Shown here piece by piece: positions 1 to 7,687 of a stretch of DNA of 64,000 bases. The stretch covers positions 4,563 through 68,562 of the forward strand of contig CAJUAE010000009.1 of NCBI GenBank assembly GCA_910583965.1, in the 5' to 3' direction. The notes under the pieces are model-generated. The model made no database searches and had not been told where the DNA came from. It saw only the letters and a list, made by a program, of their open reading frames with translations. Position 1 is the first letter of the stretch. Each line of letters starts with the position of its first letter. Made by a program: the position numbers and the translations under genes. Origin of the DNA: an uncultured Lachnospiraceae bacterium. Lineage in GTDB: Bacteria > Bacillota > Clostridia > Lachnospirales > Lachnospiraceae.

Positions 1-1
1 T

Positions 2-238
2 TATAAGCAGCCCAACAATGGAACCCTTGAGAAGCCAGATATAGAAGGCAGGCTGCGACAACAGTATCCAATGTTTAATTTTGATGGTTTATATGCATCT
101 ATGGAACAGGATTGCCTTTATCTGACTGGAAGATTTATGAGTTTTCAGTTTTCTGATGGTTGGGGAGAACAGCTACTCTGTGCTGCATATGATGAATTTG
201 ACGAAAATTTGACTTCGACAGATTGGCATAATCATTAA
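2..238 (+). CDS. C-terminal part of an unidentified protein, cut by the window edge
   Basis: An open frame runs from base 2 to the TAA at 236-238 (78 codons seen, no start inside the window). The peptide is acidic and aromatic-rich, with no membrane segment, and ends in DWHNH. I do not recognise the family. The frame stays open from the window edge and codon use resembles the neighbours, so it is probably the true 3' end of a gene reading into the window. It is followed by a 134-bp gap before the ABC exporter genes. Confidence 0.5.
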   Translation, partial: YKQPNNGTLEKPDIEGRLRQQYPMFNFDGLYASMEQDCLYLTGRFMSFQFSDGWGEQLLCAAYDEFDENLTSTDWHNH

Positions 239-372
239 TCCACCTGAAATAAGTCTCCAGCAAAGACCGAATCAAGAGATAAAATAGAACGCATTTTTGT
301 CATAATGGTATTTCAATTGACTATTAAATAGAAGATTTTGAAATATTTAATAATAAAAAGGGGGAAACTTTT

Positions 373-2109
373 ATGAAAAGCTTGTTAAAGTACATAAAAG
401 ACTACAAAAAGGAAAGCATTCTAGCACCTTTATTTAAGATGTTGGAGGCTTCTTTTGAATTGATGGTGCCACTTGTTATGGCGGCAATTATTGACAATGG
501 TATTGCCAACAGTGATACGCCCTATATTTTTCAGATGGGGGCGGTGTTGGTGCTACTGGCAGCAGTTGGTCTTGCCAGTTCCGTCACAGCGCAGTATTTT
601 AGCGCAAAGGCAGCAGTTGGATTTGCCACAAAGCTTCGGAGTGCTTTGTTTGCACATATACAAGGATTGTCTTACACAGAACTTGACACTATTGGAACCA
701 GCACATTAATCACGCGTATGACAAGCGATGTAAATCAGATTCAGAATGGTGTGAATTTAACGTTGCGTCTGCTATTGCGCTCGCCATTTATTGTGTTTGG
801 TGCAATGGTGATGGCATTCACTGTGGATGTGCAGGCAGCACTTATTTTTGTGGTGACAATTCCGCTGCTTGCAGTTGTTGTGTTTGGGATTATGCTTGTC
901 AGTATGCCACTATATAAAAAGGTACAAGCAGCGCTTGATAAAATTCTTGGTAGAACACGTGAAAATCTAGCAGGTGCCCGTGTTATTCGTGCATTTTGTA
1001 ATGAGGAGTCAGAGACAGCAGATTTTGAGCAGGAAAATGAACTTCTACTCAACACACAAGTTTTTGTCGGCAAGATTTCTGCCGCAATGAACCCTGTGAC
1101 TTATATTATTATTAATCTTGCACTTGTGATTCTTCTGTGGACTGGAGCTATACGCGTGGACAATGGTATTATCACACAAGGAGAGGTGGTTGCACTAGTA
1201 AACTATATGTCGCAGATTTTGGTAGAACTTGTCAAGATGGCAAATCTTATTATACAGCTCACCAAAGCACTTGCCTGTGCAAAGCGCGTTGAAAATATCT
1301 TTGGGATTACATCTAGCATGGAAAATGGCACATTGCAAGATGTCATAAGTGGTGAGAATGCAGCAATTGTTTTTGAACATGCAAGCCTCACTTATAGTGG
1401 TGGCGGTGATGAATCCCTGACGGATATTGACTTTGTTGTAAAAAAAGGCGAGACCGTCGGCATTATTGGCGGTACTGGTTCTGGTAAGACTTCAGTAGTG
1501 AATTTAATTCCGCGCTTTTATGATGCTACGAAAGGGCGCGTGATTGTAGATGGGATTCCAGTCAAAGACTATGAGATTTCCACGCTGCGAGAAAAAATCG
1601 GTGTTGTTCCGCAGAAGGCAGTTTTGTTTAAAGGAACCATTCGAGAGAATCTTTTGTGGGGAAATGAAAATGCATCCGAGCAGGATATTGAGGATGCACT
1701 GCGTATTTCGCAGGCGAAAGAGTTTGTTGATACCAAGGATGGCAGACTTGATTTTATGATTGCGCAAGGCGGCAAAAATCTTTCTGGTGGTCAGAAACAG
1801 CGTCTTACAATTGCGCGCGCCATTGTGAGAAAACCAGAGATATTGATTCTTGACGACAGTGCTTCGGCGCTTGATTTTGCCACGGATGCAAAGCTTCGCG
1901 CGGCAGTGAAAGAGATGGGGAATCAGATGACTGTTATTATTGTGTCGCAGCGCGCAGCATCGATACAATATGCTGATAAAATTGTTGTGTTGGATGATGG
2001 TGCAGTGGCAGGAATTGGTACACACGAACAGTTGCTTGCGGACAATGTAATTTATCAGGAAATCTATTATTCTCAATTTCCAGATAAAAAAGCAAAAGCT
2101 GCGGAATAA
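373..2109 (+). CDS. ABC exporter half-transporter, degenerate-site subunit
   Basis: Membrane exporter subunit of 578 residues: six-helix transmembrane domain (about 1-310) followed by a nucleotide-binding domain (about 335-570). Visible motifs are Walker A GGTGSGKT, signature LSGGQ, and a Walker B ending LILDDS. The catalytic glutamate after Walker B is aspartate, and the switch histidine is glutamine (VSQRAAS instead of AHRLS). These are the marks of the degenerate half of heterodimeric exporters such as TM287/288, BmrCD or LmrCD. The signature is intact, so it should complete the active site of the partner encoded next. The ATG is preceded by a purine-rich AAAAAGGGGG ribosome site. The substrate cannot be told from sequence; drugs, lipids or peptides are all possible. 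Confidence 0.9.
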   Translation: MKSLLKYIKDYKKESILAPLFKMLEASFELMVPLVMAAIIDNGIANSDTPYIFQMGAVLVLLAAVGLASSVTAQYFSAKAAVGFATKLRSALFAHIQGLSYTELDTIGTSTLITRMTSDVNQIQNGVNLTLRLLLRSPFIVFGAMVMAFTVDVQAALIFVVTIPLLAVVVFGIMLVSMPLYKKVQAALDKILGRTRENLAGARVIRAFCNEESETADFEQENELLLNTQVFVGKISAAMNPVTYIIINLALVILLWTGAIRVDNGIITQGEVVALVNYMSQILVELVKMANLIIQLTKALACAKRVENIFGITSSMENGTLQDVISGENAAIVFEHASLTYSGGGDESLTDIDFVVKKGETVGIIGGTGSGKTSVVNLIPRFYDATKGRVIVDGIPVKDYEISTLREKIGVVPQKAVLFKGTIRENLLWGNENASEQDIEDALRISQAKEFVDTKDGRLDFMIAQGGKNLSGGQKQRLTIARAIVRKPEILILDDSASALDFATDAKLRAAVKEMGNQMTVIIVSQRAASIQYADKIVVLDDGAVAGIGTHEQLLADNVIYQEIYYSQFPDKKAKAAE

Positions 2110-2128
2110 TAGTTATAATTTAGCCTCG

Positions 2129-2249
2129 GGACTTTGTATTTACTGCAAAGTCCGTGAAATAACGTAGTAGTTGAGATGCATCAAGCCACCACGAAGTGGT
2201 TTTGCATGGCTTGATGCTTGTAACAGGAAGCCGAAGGCTGAACTGTTAC
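2129..2249. repeat. Three-hairpin structured element, copy 1
   Basis: Three consecutive hairpins lie between the two exporter genes. HP1 is GGACTTTG/CAAAGTCC (2129-2153). HP2 has outer arms GCATCAAGCCA/TGGCTTGATGC (2178-2217) and an inner GAA-loop hairpin. HP3 has arms GTAACAG/CTGTTAC (2220-2249) enclosing AGCC-GAA-GGCT. A second copy at 26293-26410 keeps the order, loops and linkers but has different, still complementary, stem bases. The element ends just before the ribosome site of the second exporter gene, so it could modulate the second subunit's expression, or it could be a dispersed palindromic repeat. Confidence 0.75.
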
Positions 2250-2275
2250 GAATAATGGATGCGGAGGGGATAAAG

Positions 2276-4042
2276 ATGAAAAATTTTGCATCGAATAAGG
2301 ATATTCTTAAAAAAGTATTAAATCATATTGGAAAATACAAAATTTTCTTGTTTTTTTCCGTTGCACTTGCGGCGATTTCGGTAATACTTACCTTATATAT
2401 ACCAATTTTAACAGGTGAGGCAGTTGATTGCATTCTTGGTCCTAATGCTGTAGATTTTGATGGGATTTGGGATATACTAAAGAAGATGGCAGTTATTATT
2501 GTATTGACAGCAGTGGTACAGTGGGTTATGAATACTTGTAACAATAAAATTGCCTATCAAGTTGTGCGTGACGTGCGTGACGAGGCATTTAAAAAATTGC
2601 AAATATTACCACTTAAATACATTGATGGACATTCTCACGGAGACATTGTAAGCCGTGTGATTGCAGATGTGGATCAGTTTTCTGATGGTTTGTTAATGGG
2701 TTTTACACAGCTTTTTACAGGTGTAGTGACAATTATTGGAACCTTGATTTTTATGTTTTCCATCAATGTGTCAACAACAATTGTTGTGGTAATTTTGACG
2801 CCGCTTTCCTTTTTTATTGCGGGATTTATCGCGAAACGAACATTTAGTATGTCTAAGCTTCAGTCGGAGACGCGCGGAGAGCAGACAGCATTGATAGACG
2901 AGATGATTGGCAATGAGAAGGTGGTAAAAGCGTTTGGACATGAGCCGCAGGTGATGGAACAGTTTACTGAAATCAATGACCGTCTGCAAAAGGCCAGTGT
3001 CAAGGCAATCTTTTTTTCTTCATTGACCAATCCATGTACACGTTTTGTCAACAGCCTTGTCTATGCAGGTGTAGGAATCCTCGGTGCATTTCTGGCGATA
3101 AACAGATATATCAGCGTGGGACAGCTCACAAGTTTCTTAAGCTATGCCAACCAGTACACAAAGCCATTTAATGAGATATCTGGTGTTGTGACAGAGTTGC
3201 AGACTGCACTGGCGTGTGCAGGTAGGGTATTTGAGTTTATTGAGGAGGAGCCTCAGATACCAGAGCCAGACAATGCGGCGGTTCTGCAGGCGCCAAGAGG
3301 GAATATTGTGATGCAGAACGTTCATTTTTCATACAATCCCGATCAAAAGTTAATACAGAATTTTAATCTTGAAGTAAAGCCTGGTCAACGTGTGGCGATT
3401 GTAGGACCCACTGGATGCGGAAAAACAACTGTCATAAATCTGTTAATGCGGTTCTATGATGTTAATAGTGGAAGTATTCGGATTGATGGTATTGATATTA
3501 GAGATATGACAAGAAAAAGTCTGCGGGAAAGTTTTGGAATGGTTTTGCAGGAAACTTGGCTTCACGCAGGTACAATACGAGAAAATATTGTGATGGGAAA
3601 ACCAAATGCCACTGACGACGAAGTGATTGTAGCGGCGAAAGCGGCACATGCGCATAGTTTTATCAAACGATTGCCAATGGGATATGACACAGTGATTACA
3701 GAAGACGGGGGTAGTCTATCACAAGGACAGAAACAGCTTCTTTGTATTACACGCGTAATGCTTTGTCTCCCGCCAATGTTGATTCTTGACGAGGCGACTT
3801 CCTCCATTGACACACGCACTGAAATAAAGATTTCGCAGGCGTTTAACACAATGATGAAGGGAAGAACAAGTTTTATTGTAGCGCACAGACTTTCTACGAT
3901 TCGAGAGGCAGATATTATTCTTGTTATGAAAGATGGAAACATCATTGAACAGGGAAATCATGAAACGCTTTTAAATAAGAAAGACGGATTTTATGCGAAG
4001 CTGTACAACAGTCAATTTGAAGGGAACAGTTCCGCCATATAA
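2276..4042 (+). CDS. ABC exporter half-transporter, catalytic-site subunit
   Basis: Partner of the upstream exporter subunit, 588 residues: transmembrane domain (about 20-330) then nucleotide-binding domain. Walker A is GPTGCGKT, Walker B LILDEAT with the catalytic glutamate, and the switch histidine is present (VAHRLST), but the signature is altered to LSQGQ. The defects are complementary to the first subunit: one functional ATP site (this Walker A/B with the partner's LSGGQ) and one degenerate site. I chose the ATG at 2276 because GCGGAGGGG lies 6-13 bases before it; a longer frame from 2171 would run through the hairpin element. The last codons (N-S-S-A-I-stop) lie inside a 45-bp repeat also found inverted at 5396-5440, so the C-terminus appears to be supplied by a repeat insertion. 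Confidence 0.9.
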   Translation: MKNFASNKDILKKVLNHIGKYKIFLFFSVALAAISVILTLYIPILTGEAVDCILGPNAVDFDGIWDILKKMAVIIVLTAVVQWVMNTCNNKIAYQVVRDVRDEAFKKLQILPLKYIDGHSHGDIVSRVIADVDQFSDGLLMGFTQLFTGVVTIIGTLIFMFSINVSTTIVVVILTPLSFFIAGFIAKRTFSMSKLQSETRGEQTALIDEMIGNEKVVKAFGHEPQVMEQFTEINDRLQKASVKAIFFSSLTNPCTRFVNSLVYAGVGILGAFLAINRYISVGQLTSFLSYANQYTKPFNEISGVVTELQTALACAGRVFEFIEEEPQIPEPDNAAVLQAPRGNIVMQNVHFSYNPDQKLIQNFNLEVKPGQRVAIVGPTGCGKTTVINLLMRFYDVNSGSIRIDGIDIRDMTRKSLRESFGMVLQETWLHAGTIRENIVMGKPNATDDEVIVAAKAAHAHSFIKRLPMGYDTVITEDGGSLSQGQKQLLCITRVMLCLPPMLILDEATSSIDTRTEIKISQAFNTMMKGRTSFIVAHRLSTIREADIILVMKDGNIIEQGNHETLLNKKDGFYAKLYNSQFEGNSSAI

Positions 4043-4069
4043 AATTGATTGTGCAAATTGTACGCGGGA
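4025..4069 (+). repeat. 45-bp repeat, copy 1 (overlaps end of exporter gene)
   Basis: This begins AACAGTTCCGCCATA and ends GTACGCGGGA. The reverse complement of 5396-5440 matches it at 41 of 45 positions, and all four differences are transitions. A shorter diverged direct copy starts at 5351 (CCGCCCTATAGAATTAG). The two 45-bp copies face each other across the MraY-like gene. Confidence 0.8.
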
Positions 4070-4125
4070 GCATGAAATGCGGAGCAATCCGTGGTATCAT
4101 AGGGGGCAAAATACCTTTTGCCCCC
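4064..4125. repeat. GCGGGAGCATGAAATGC repeat, copy 1, with G5/C5 hairpin
   Basis: Bases 4064-4101 are identical over 38 bp to 24565-24602. The core contains GCAT-GAA-ATGC, a small hairpin with a GAA loop. It is followed by a perfect hairpin (GGGGGCAAAA/TTTTGCCCCC, 4102-4125) that could stop transcription leaving the exporter genes, although no strong T-run follows. In the other copy the hairpin arms differ, but the TACC loop and the TTTTGCCCC end are kept. Confidence 0.75.
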
Positions 4126-4254
4126 AACATCATATTATTGATAAAAATGTACATTGTGGCGGCTTATGAATGGCATGGCTAAACTGTACTATTTAAATCG
4201 ACATAAACAGTATAGGATGATAGAACGGCAGTGCAGAAAAAGGAGATTGAAAAA

Positions 4255-5220
4255 ATGATAAATAGTTTTCTGGATGTATCAGATTATGCAATTCTAGGTT
4301 TTGTGGGCGTAGCTTTTGCATATCTGTTGACCAGCTTTCTGCTGGCAGTTGGAATGAACAAACTTCCAAGGGATCATGGGCGGGAATTTGCCCATGACGG
4401 AGGGCTTTCTGCGGGTAAGCCGCGTGGTGCAGGGTTTGTGTTTATCCTTGTGTTTGTGCTGGTTGCGCTTATATTTGGAAATGCGGACAGGGAGATGATA
4501 ATCTATTTGATTTTGACAGTCTCTGCAATGATGACAGGATATCTTGACGATTGTGCAAAAGTGTCTTGGGGAGAATTGCGCAAAGGACTTTTGGATCTTT
4601 TGATTGCAGTTATGACTGCGATTACGGTGGTAAATTTTAATGGAAGTGATGTCACAATTGCACTGACAGGGCAGGTTATTGCATTTCCTCCCATCGTATA
4701 TGGAGTGCTCGCAGTAATTTTGGTATGGGGTTCTATCAATGTGACAAACTGTGCGGATGGGGTGGATGGTCTCTCTGGCACACTGACCAGTATCACGCTG
4801 TTTACGATTTATATGATTATGAATAGAACGGGAGTGGCACCAGAATTTTCTTATACTATTTTGCTTTTTATTGCCTGTATTTTGGGTTATTTGTGGTTTA
4901 ATGCAACCCCAAGCCGTCTTTTGATGGGAGATGCTGGTTCACGGGCGATGGGACTTTTTATTGCAGTATCTATTATGAAGACAGGAAGGCCATTTTTATA
5001 CTTTCTTGTGGCTTTTGTATTGATGGTGGACGGCGGAATAGGACTTGTGAAGGTATCGCTTTTGCGTTTTTTAAAGATAAAAATACTCACCAAGATACGC
5101 ACACCGCTTCACGATCATGTGCGTAAAAATATGGGGTGGTCCAACGCACAGACTGTATTTAAATTTGCAATTATACAGATTATGATATCGGTGGCAGTAG
5201 TGTGGTTGACCGTGTTTTAG
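4255..5220 (+). CDS. mraY: MraY-family phospho-sugar:undecaprenyl-phosphate transferase
   Basis: Polytopic membrane enzyme of 321 residues in the MraY/WecA superfamily, which moves a phospho-sugar from a UDP-sugar to undecaprenyl phosphate; in MraY the product is lipid I for peptidoglycan. Family motifs are visible: DDCAK near 97, NCADGVDGLSG near 164-174, GDAGS near 225 and the HDH loop near 285. The length and the HDH loop favour MraY over WecA/TagO. AAGGAG lies 9 bases before the ATG at 4255; an in-frame GTG at 4231 has no such site. The gene is not in a dcw cluster, so it may be a second or specialised copy. It ends in a strong terminator and is bracketed by 45-bp inverted repeats. Confidence 0.85.
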   Translation: MINSFLDVSDYAILGFVGVAFAYLLTSFLLAVGMNKLPRDHGREFAHDGGLSAGKPRGAGFVFILVFVLVALIFGNADREMIIYLILTVSAMMTGYLDDCAKVSWGELRKGLLDLLIAVMTAITVVNFNGSDVTIALTGQVIAFPPIVYGVLAVILVWGSINVTNCADGVDGLSGTLTSITLFTIYMIMNRTGVAPEFSYTILLFIACILGYLWFNATPSRLLMGDAGSRAMGLFIAVSIMKTGRPFLYFLVAFVLMVDGGIGLVKVSLLRFLKIKILTKIRTPLHDHVRKNMGWSNAQTVFKFAIIQIMISVAVVWLTVF

Positions 5221-5249
5221 GGCTGTCTTAGACAGCTCTTTTTGTTTTT
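5219..5249 (+). terminator. Rho-independent terminator of the mraY-like gene
   Basis: GGCTGTC-TTA-GACAGCT stem-loop overlapping the stop codon, followed by TTTTTGTTTTT. Confidence 0.85.
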
Positions 5250-5350
5250 ATGCACAGACCCGTGCAGAGGAAATAAGCCGCTAAGGCGGCGCACGGGTCG
5301 CGCGGCGAGTCGGGAAAGAGAAACTTTTCTACTCGATTGCACACGAGTGT
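5249..5350. repeat. Terminator-linked two-hairpin repeat, copy A
   Basis: It starts with TATGCACAGACCC directly at the terminator T-run. Hairpin I is GACCCGTGC...GCACGGGTC with an inner GCCGC/GCGGC stem; hairpin II is CGAGT..AAAG/CTTTT..ACTCG. Copies occur at 27401 and 51618, also straight after gene terminators, with compensated bases in hairpin II. Confidence 0.8.
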
Positions 5351-5440
5351 CCGCCCTATAGAATTAGTTGTACAAATTGCCCTTAGTGAGCAAATTCCCA
5401 CATACAATTTGCACAATTAATTTTGTATGGCGGAACTGTT
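5351..5440. repeat. Large imperfect palindrome; its right arm is the 45-bp repeat (inverted)
   Basis: The left arm (5351-5379) and right arm (about 5408-5436) are inverted copies of the same 29-bp sequence with about five differences. The right arm belongs to the 45-bp repeat (5396-5440, minus orientation) found at 4025-4069. The remaining bases to 5573 are AT-rich with no clear gene or consensus promoter. Confidence 0.7.
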
Positions 5441-5573
5441 ATAAAATTGTATACAATTGTGCAAAAAATTTGAATTTTATAAAAATTTGGTGAAATTTAT
5501 ATGTGACAAATATAAATAATAGGTGTACAATGATATCGAATATACTGATAAAAAATGGAAGGAAATTATACAA

Positions 5574-6212
5574 GTGAGATTAAGAAATGTAACTGGTTCG
5601 CGGGAAGTAATCGCAGAAAGTTGTTTTGTGGTGCAGGAGCCTATTGCACATAGGGGAAAATGGGGTGCGCTATTTGGAAATCAAAATCCAATACACATTG
5701 AGATTGGAATGGGAAAAGGACGCTTTCTAATGGAGCTTGCAGCCCTAAATCCAGAGATTAATTTTATTGGCATAGAGAAATATTCTACTGTGTTATTGCG
5801 TGCAATTCAGAAGATGGAAGTACAAGAGCTCGACAATTTGCGATTTATTCGTATGGATGCAGAAGAAATCTGCGCAGTGTTTGGGTGTGGTGAGATTGCA
5901 CAGATTTATTTAAATTTTTCTGACCCTTGGCCGAAAGATAGACATGCCAAAAGACGTCTTCCGTCTCGACAGTTCCTTGCGCGCTACCATGAGATTTTGG
6001 CGCCAGATGGGCGAATTGCATTTAAGACAGACAATGCAGACTTATTTGAATTTGCACTTGCGGAGATTGATGCCGCGGGCTGGAAGATTGAGGCAATGAC
6101 AAAGGATTTGCATCATGACGAAAAGATGTTAGCTGGAAATATTATGACAGAGTATGAGGAAAAATTTTCAGCAATGGGGAATCCTATTTATAAGTATATT
6201 ATTTATCGATAA
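5574..6212 (+). CDS. trmB: tRNA (guanine-N7-)-methyltransferase
   Basis: SAM-dependent enzyme of 212 residues that methylates G46 of tRNA at N7. The family fingerprint is plain: SAM motif I IEIGMGKGRF (about 41-50), the IGIEKY segment, and the diagnostic FSDPWPKDRHAKRRLP near 114-129. The GTG at 5574 gives MRLRNVTGSRE, the usual TrmB beginning, with GGAAGG 11-16 bases upstream; a start at 5523 would add 17 unlikely residues. The stop is only 14 bp before mrpE, whose ribosome site begins right after the trmB stop, so trmB is probably cotranscribed with the antiporter operon. Confidence 0.93.
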   Translation: MRLRNVTGSREVIAESCFVVQEPIAHRGKWGALFGNQNPIHIEIGMGKGRFLMELAALNPEINFIGIEKYSTVLLRAIQKMEVQELDNLRFIRMDAEEICAVFGCGEIAQIYLNFSDPWPKDRHAKRRLPSRQFLARYHEILAPDGRIAFKTDNADLFEFALAEIDAAGWKIEAMTKDLHHDEKMLAGNIMTEYEEKFSAMGNPIYKYIIYR

Positions 6213-6226
6213 AAGGAGGCGAAGAA

Positions 6227-6685
6227 ATGTTTGTCTTGTTTTTTCTGCTGTGGATTATATTTAACGGACAGATTACCTTGGAGATTGTGTTGTTTGGATT
6301 GGTAATTTCAGCGGCGGTGTACTGGTTTATCTGTCAGTTTATGAATTATAGTTTTCGGCGGGAGCTTGCCTATCTGAAAAAAGGTGGTTATCTGATACAA
6401 TATTTGTATTATCTCTTAAAGGAGATTGTGAAAGCAAACTTTGCGACAATAAAATTAATTTGTTCCGCAGGTAGGGTGGTAGAACCAGTAGTTATTGTGT
6501 TTGAGATACCTTTTAAGACAGACACGGCAAAATTTTTGCTTGCAAATTCTATTACATTAACGCCTGGAACAATCACAGTTGCCGTGGATGGGGACAAGTT
6601 TATTGTGCACTGTCTGGATAAGACCTTGGCAGAAGGGATAGAGTCTTCTATCTTTGTGCGGCTTTTAGAAAAAATTGAGGCATGA
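6227..6685 (+). CDS. mrpE: Mrp antiporter subunit E (MnhE/MbhA type)
   Basis: Small membrane protein of 152 residues with two N-terminal helices and a cytosolic C-terminal half, typical of MrpE/MnhE, the first subunit of the multi-subunit Na+/H+ antiporter. The segment SITLTPGTITVAVDGD is the hallmark of the family. AAAGGAGGC precedes the ATG. It opens a ten-gene operon in the order E-F-G-DUF4040-B-C-D-like x3-A-like, which is the order of the archaeal Mbh ion-pumping module rather than the Bacillus order A-B-C-D-E-F-G. Confidence 0.9.
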   Translation: MFVLFFLLWIIFNGQITLEIVLFGLVISAAVYWFICQFMNYSFRRELAYLKKGGYLIQYLYYLLKEIVKANFATIKLICSAGRVVEPVVIVFEIPFKTDTAKFLLANSITLTPGTITVAVDGDKFIVHCLDKTLAEGIESSIFVRLLEKIEA

Positions 6686-6719
6686 TTCGGATATATTCGA
6701 TTAGAAAGGATAGGAACCT

Positions 6720-7061
6720 ATGAACAGTGGAAATGTTAGGTTGGAAACAGTGTTTGAGATTGTTATGACTGTTTTTCCAGTCATATTGGCGTTGATGGTG
6801 TTTCTGTGTCTAATACGGGCAATCAAAGGACCGCGTATTGCGGATCGCATTGTGGCAATTAATATGATGGGAACGCTTACGATGGTGATTATTGCCATTC
6901 TTGCAGTGAAAATGAATGAGGGATATCTTGTTGATATCTGCATTATTTATGCTATGATTTCATTTTTGGCGGTAACTCTTTTGACAAAAGTGTATATGGG
7001 TGTGTACGCTGAGCGAAAAAAGAAGGAGGCAGAAAAACATGACAGCACTACTCTGGATTAA
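6720..7061 (+). CDS. mrpF: Mrp antiporter subunit F (MnhF/MbhB type)
   Basis: Protein of 113 residues with three membrane helices. The conserved segment RAIKGPRIADRIVAINMMGT, with its GPxxxDR motif, identifies MrpF/MnhF. It has a longer than usual charged C-terminal tail that overlaps the start of the next gene by 23 bp. The ATG follows AGAAAGGATAGGAACCT. Confidence 0.92.
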   Translation: MNSGNVRLETVFEIVMTVFPVILALMVFLCLIRAIKGPRIADRIVAINMMGTLTMVIIAILAVKMNEGYLVDICIIYAMISFLAVTLLTKVYMGVYAERKKKEAEKHDSTTLD

Positions 7062-7395
7062 ATTTTTTGTAGGAATCACTTTGTTATTGTGTGGTATTGT
7101 AGTATTTGGAATTGAATTATTTGGGGTGTTTCGGTTTGGCTATGTCTTAAACAGAATGCATGCGGCGGCATTGGGGGATACGCTTGGCATTGCGCTGAGT
7201 ATGGGAGGTCTTATTGTGTTGTGTGGTTTGAATTTCATAGCACTCAAAATGATTTTGGTAGTAGTCTTTTTGTGGTTTGCCTCTCCTGTATCGTCTCATG
7301 TGCTTGCGCGTTTTGAGGTGGTGACAAATGAGGAACTTGTCAAAGAATGTGATGTGGAGGCGCTTTCAGAAGAAAAGCAGAATGGGAGGGAATAA
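7039..7395 (+). CDS. mrpG: Mrp antiporter subunit G (MnhG/MbhC type)
   Basis: Membrane protein of 118 residues with three helices and the MrpG segment RMHAAALGDTLG near 35-46. AGAAGGAGGC sits 9 bases before the ATG at 7039, inside the end of mrpF, so the two genes are translationally coupled. A charged C-terminal tail follows the last helix. Confidence 0.92.
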   Translation: MTALLWIKFFVGITLLLCGIVVFGIELFGVFRFGYVLNRMHAAALGDTLGIALSMGGLIVLCGLNFIALKMILVVVFLWFASPVSSHVLARFEVVTNEELVKECDVEALSEEKQNGRE

Positions 7396-7399
7396 AAGT

Positions 7400-7687
7400 A
7401 TGCAGGTATTTCAGATTGTATTGTTTGTATTTCTGATTGTGTGTGCAATTTCAGTAAGCTTTTCTAAAAATTTGCTCAACTCGATTATAATCTTTATGTC
7501 TTATAGTTTGATTATGTCCATTATATGGATTTTATTGGAATCGCCAGACCTTGCGATTACAGAAGCAGCGGTTGGAGCGGGGATTACAAGTATTTTGTTT
7601 TTTGTCACACTCAAAAAAATTCATGCGATTGTGGCAATTGACGAGGACAAAGAGGATGTTATAGATAAGAAGGGGGGAACAAAATGA
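7400..7687 (+). CDS. DUF4040 membrane subunit (MbhD-like; equals part of the MrpA C-terminus)
   Basis: Hydrophobic protein of 95 residues carrying the conserved segment SPDLAITEAAVGAGITS seen in MbhD of membrane-bound hydrogenases and in the C-terminal extension of Bacillus MrpA. The ATG at 7400 has GGGAGGGAA just upstream and follows the mrpG stop by 4 bp. It overlaps the next gene by ATGA. A separate gene here is the archaeal-type arrangement. Confidence 0.88.
   Translation: MQVFQIVLFVFLIVCAISVSFSKNLLNSIIIFMSYSLIMSIIWILLESPDLAITEAAVGAGITSILFFVTLKKIHAIVAIDEDKEDVIDKKGGTK

Noticed and set aside
1504..2076. Long frame on the minus strand inside the first exporter gene
   Set aside because: It mirrors a clear ABC ATPase domain and has Cys/His/Asn-rich composition typical of antisense shadows.
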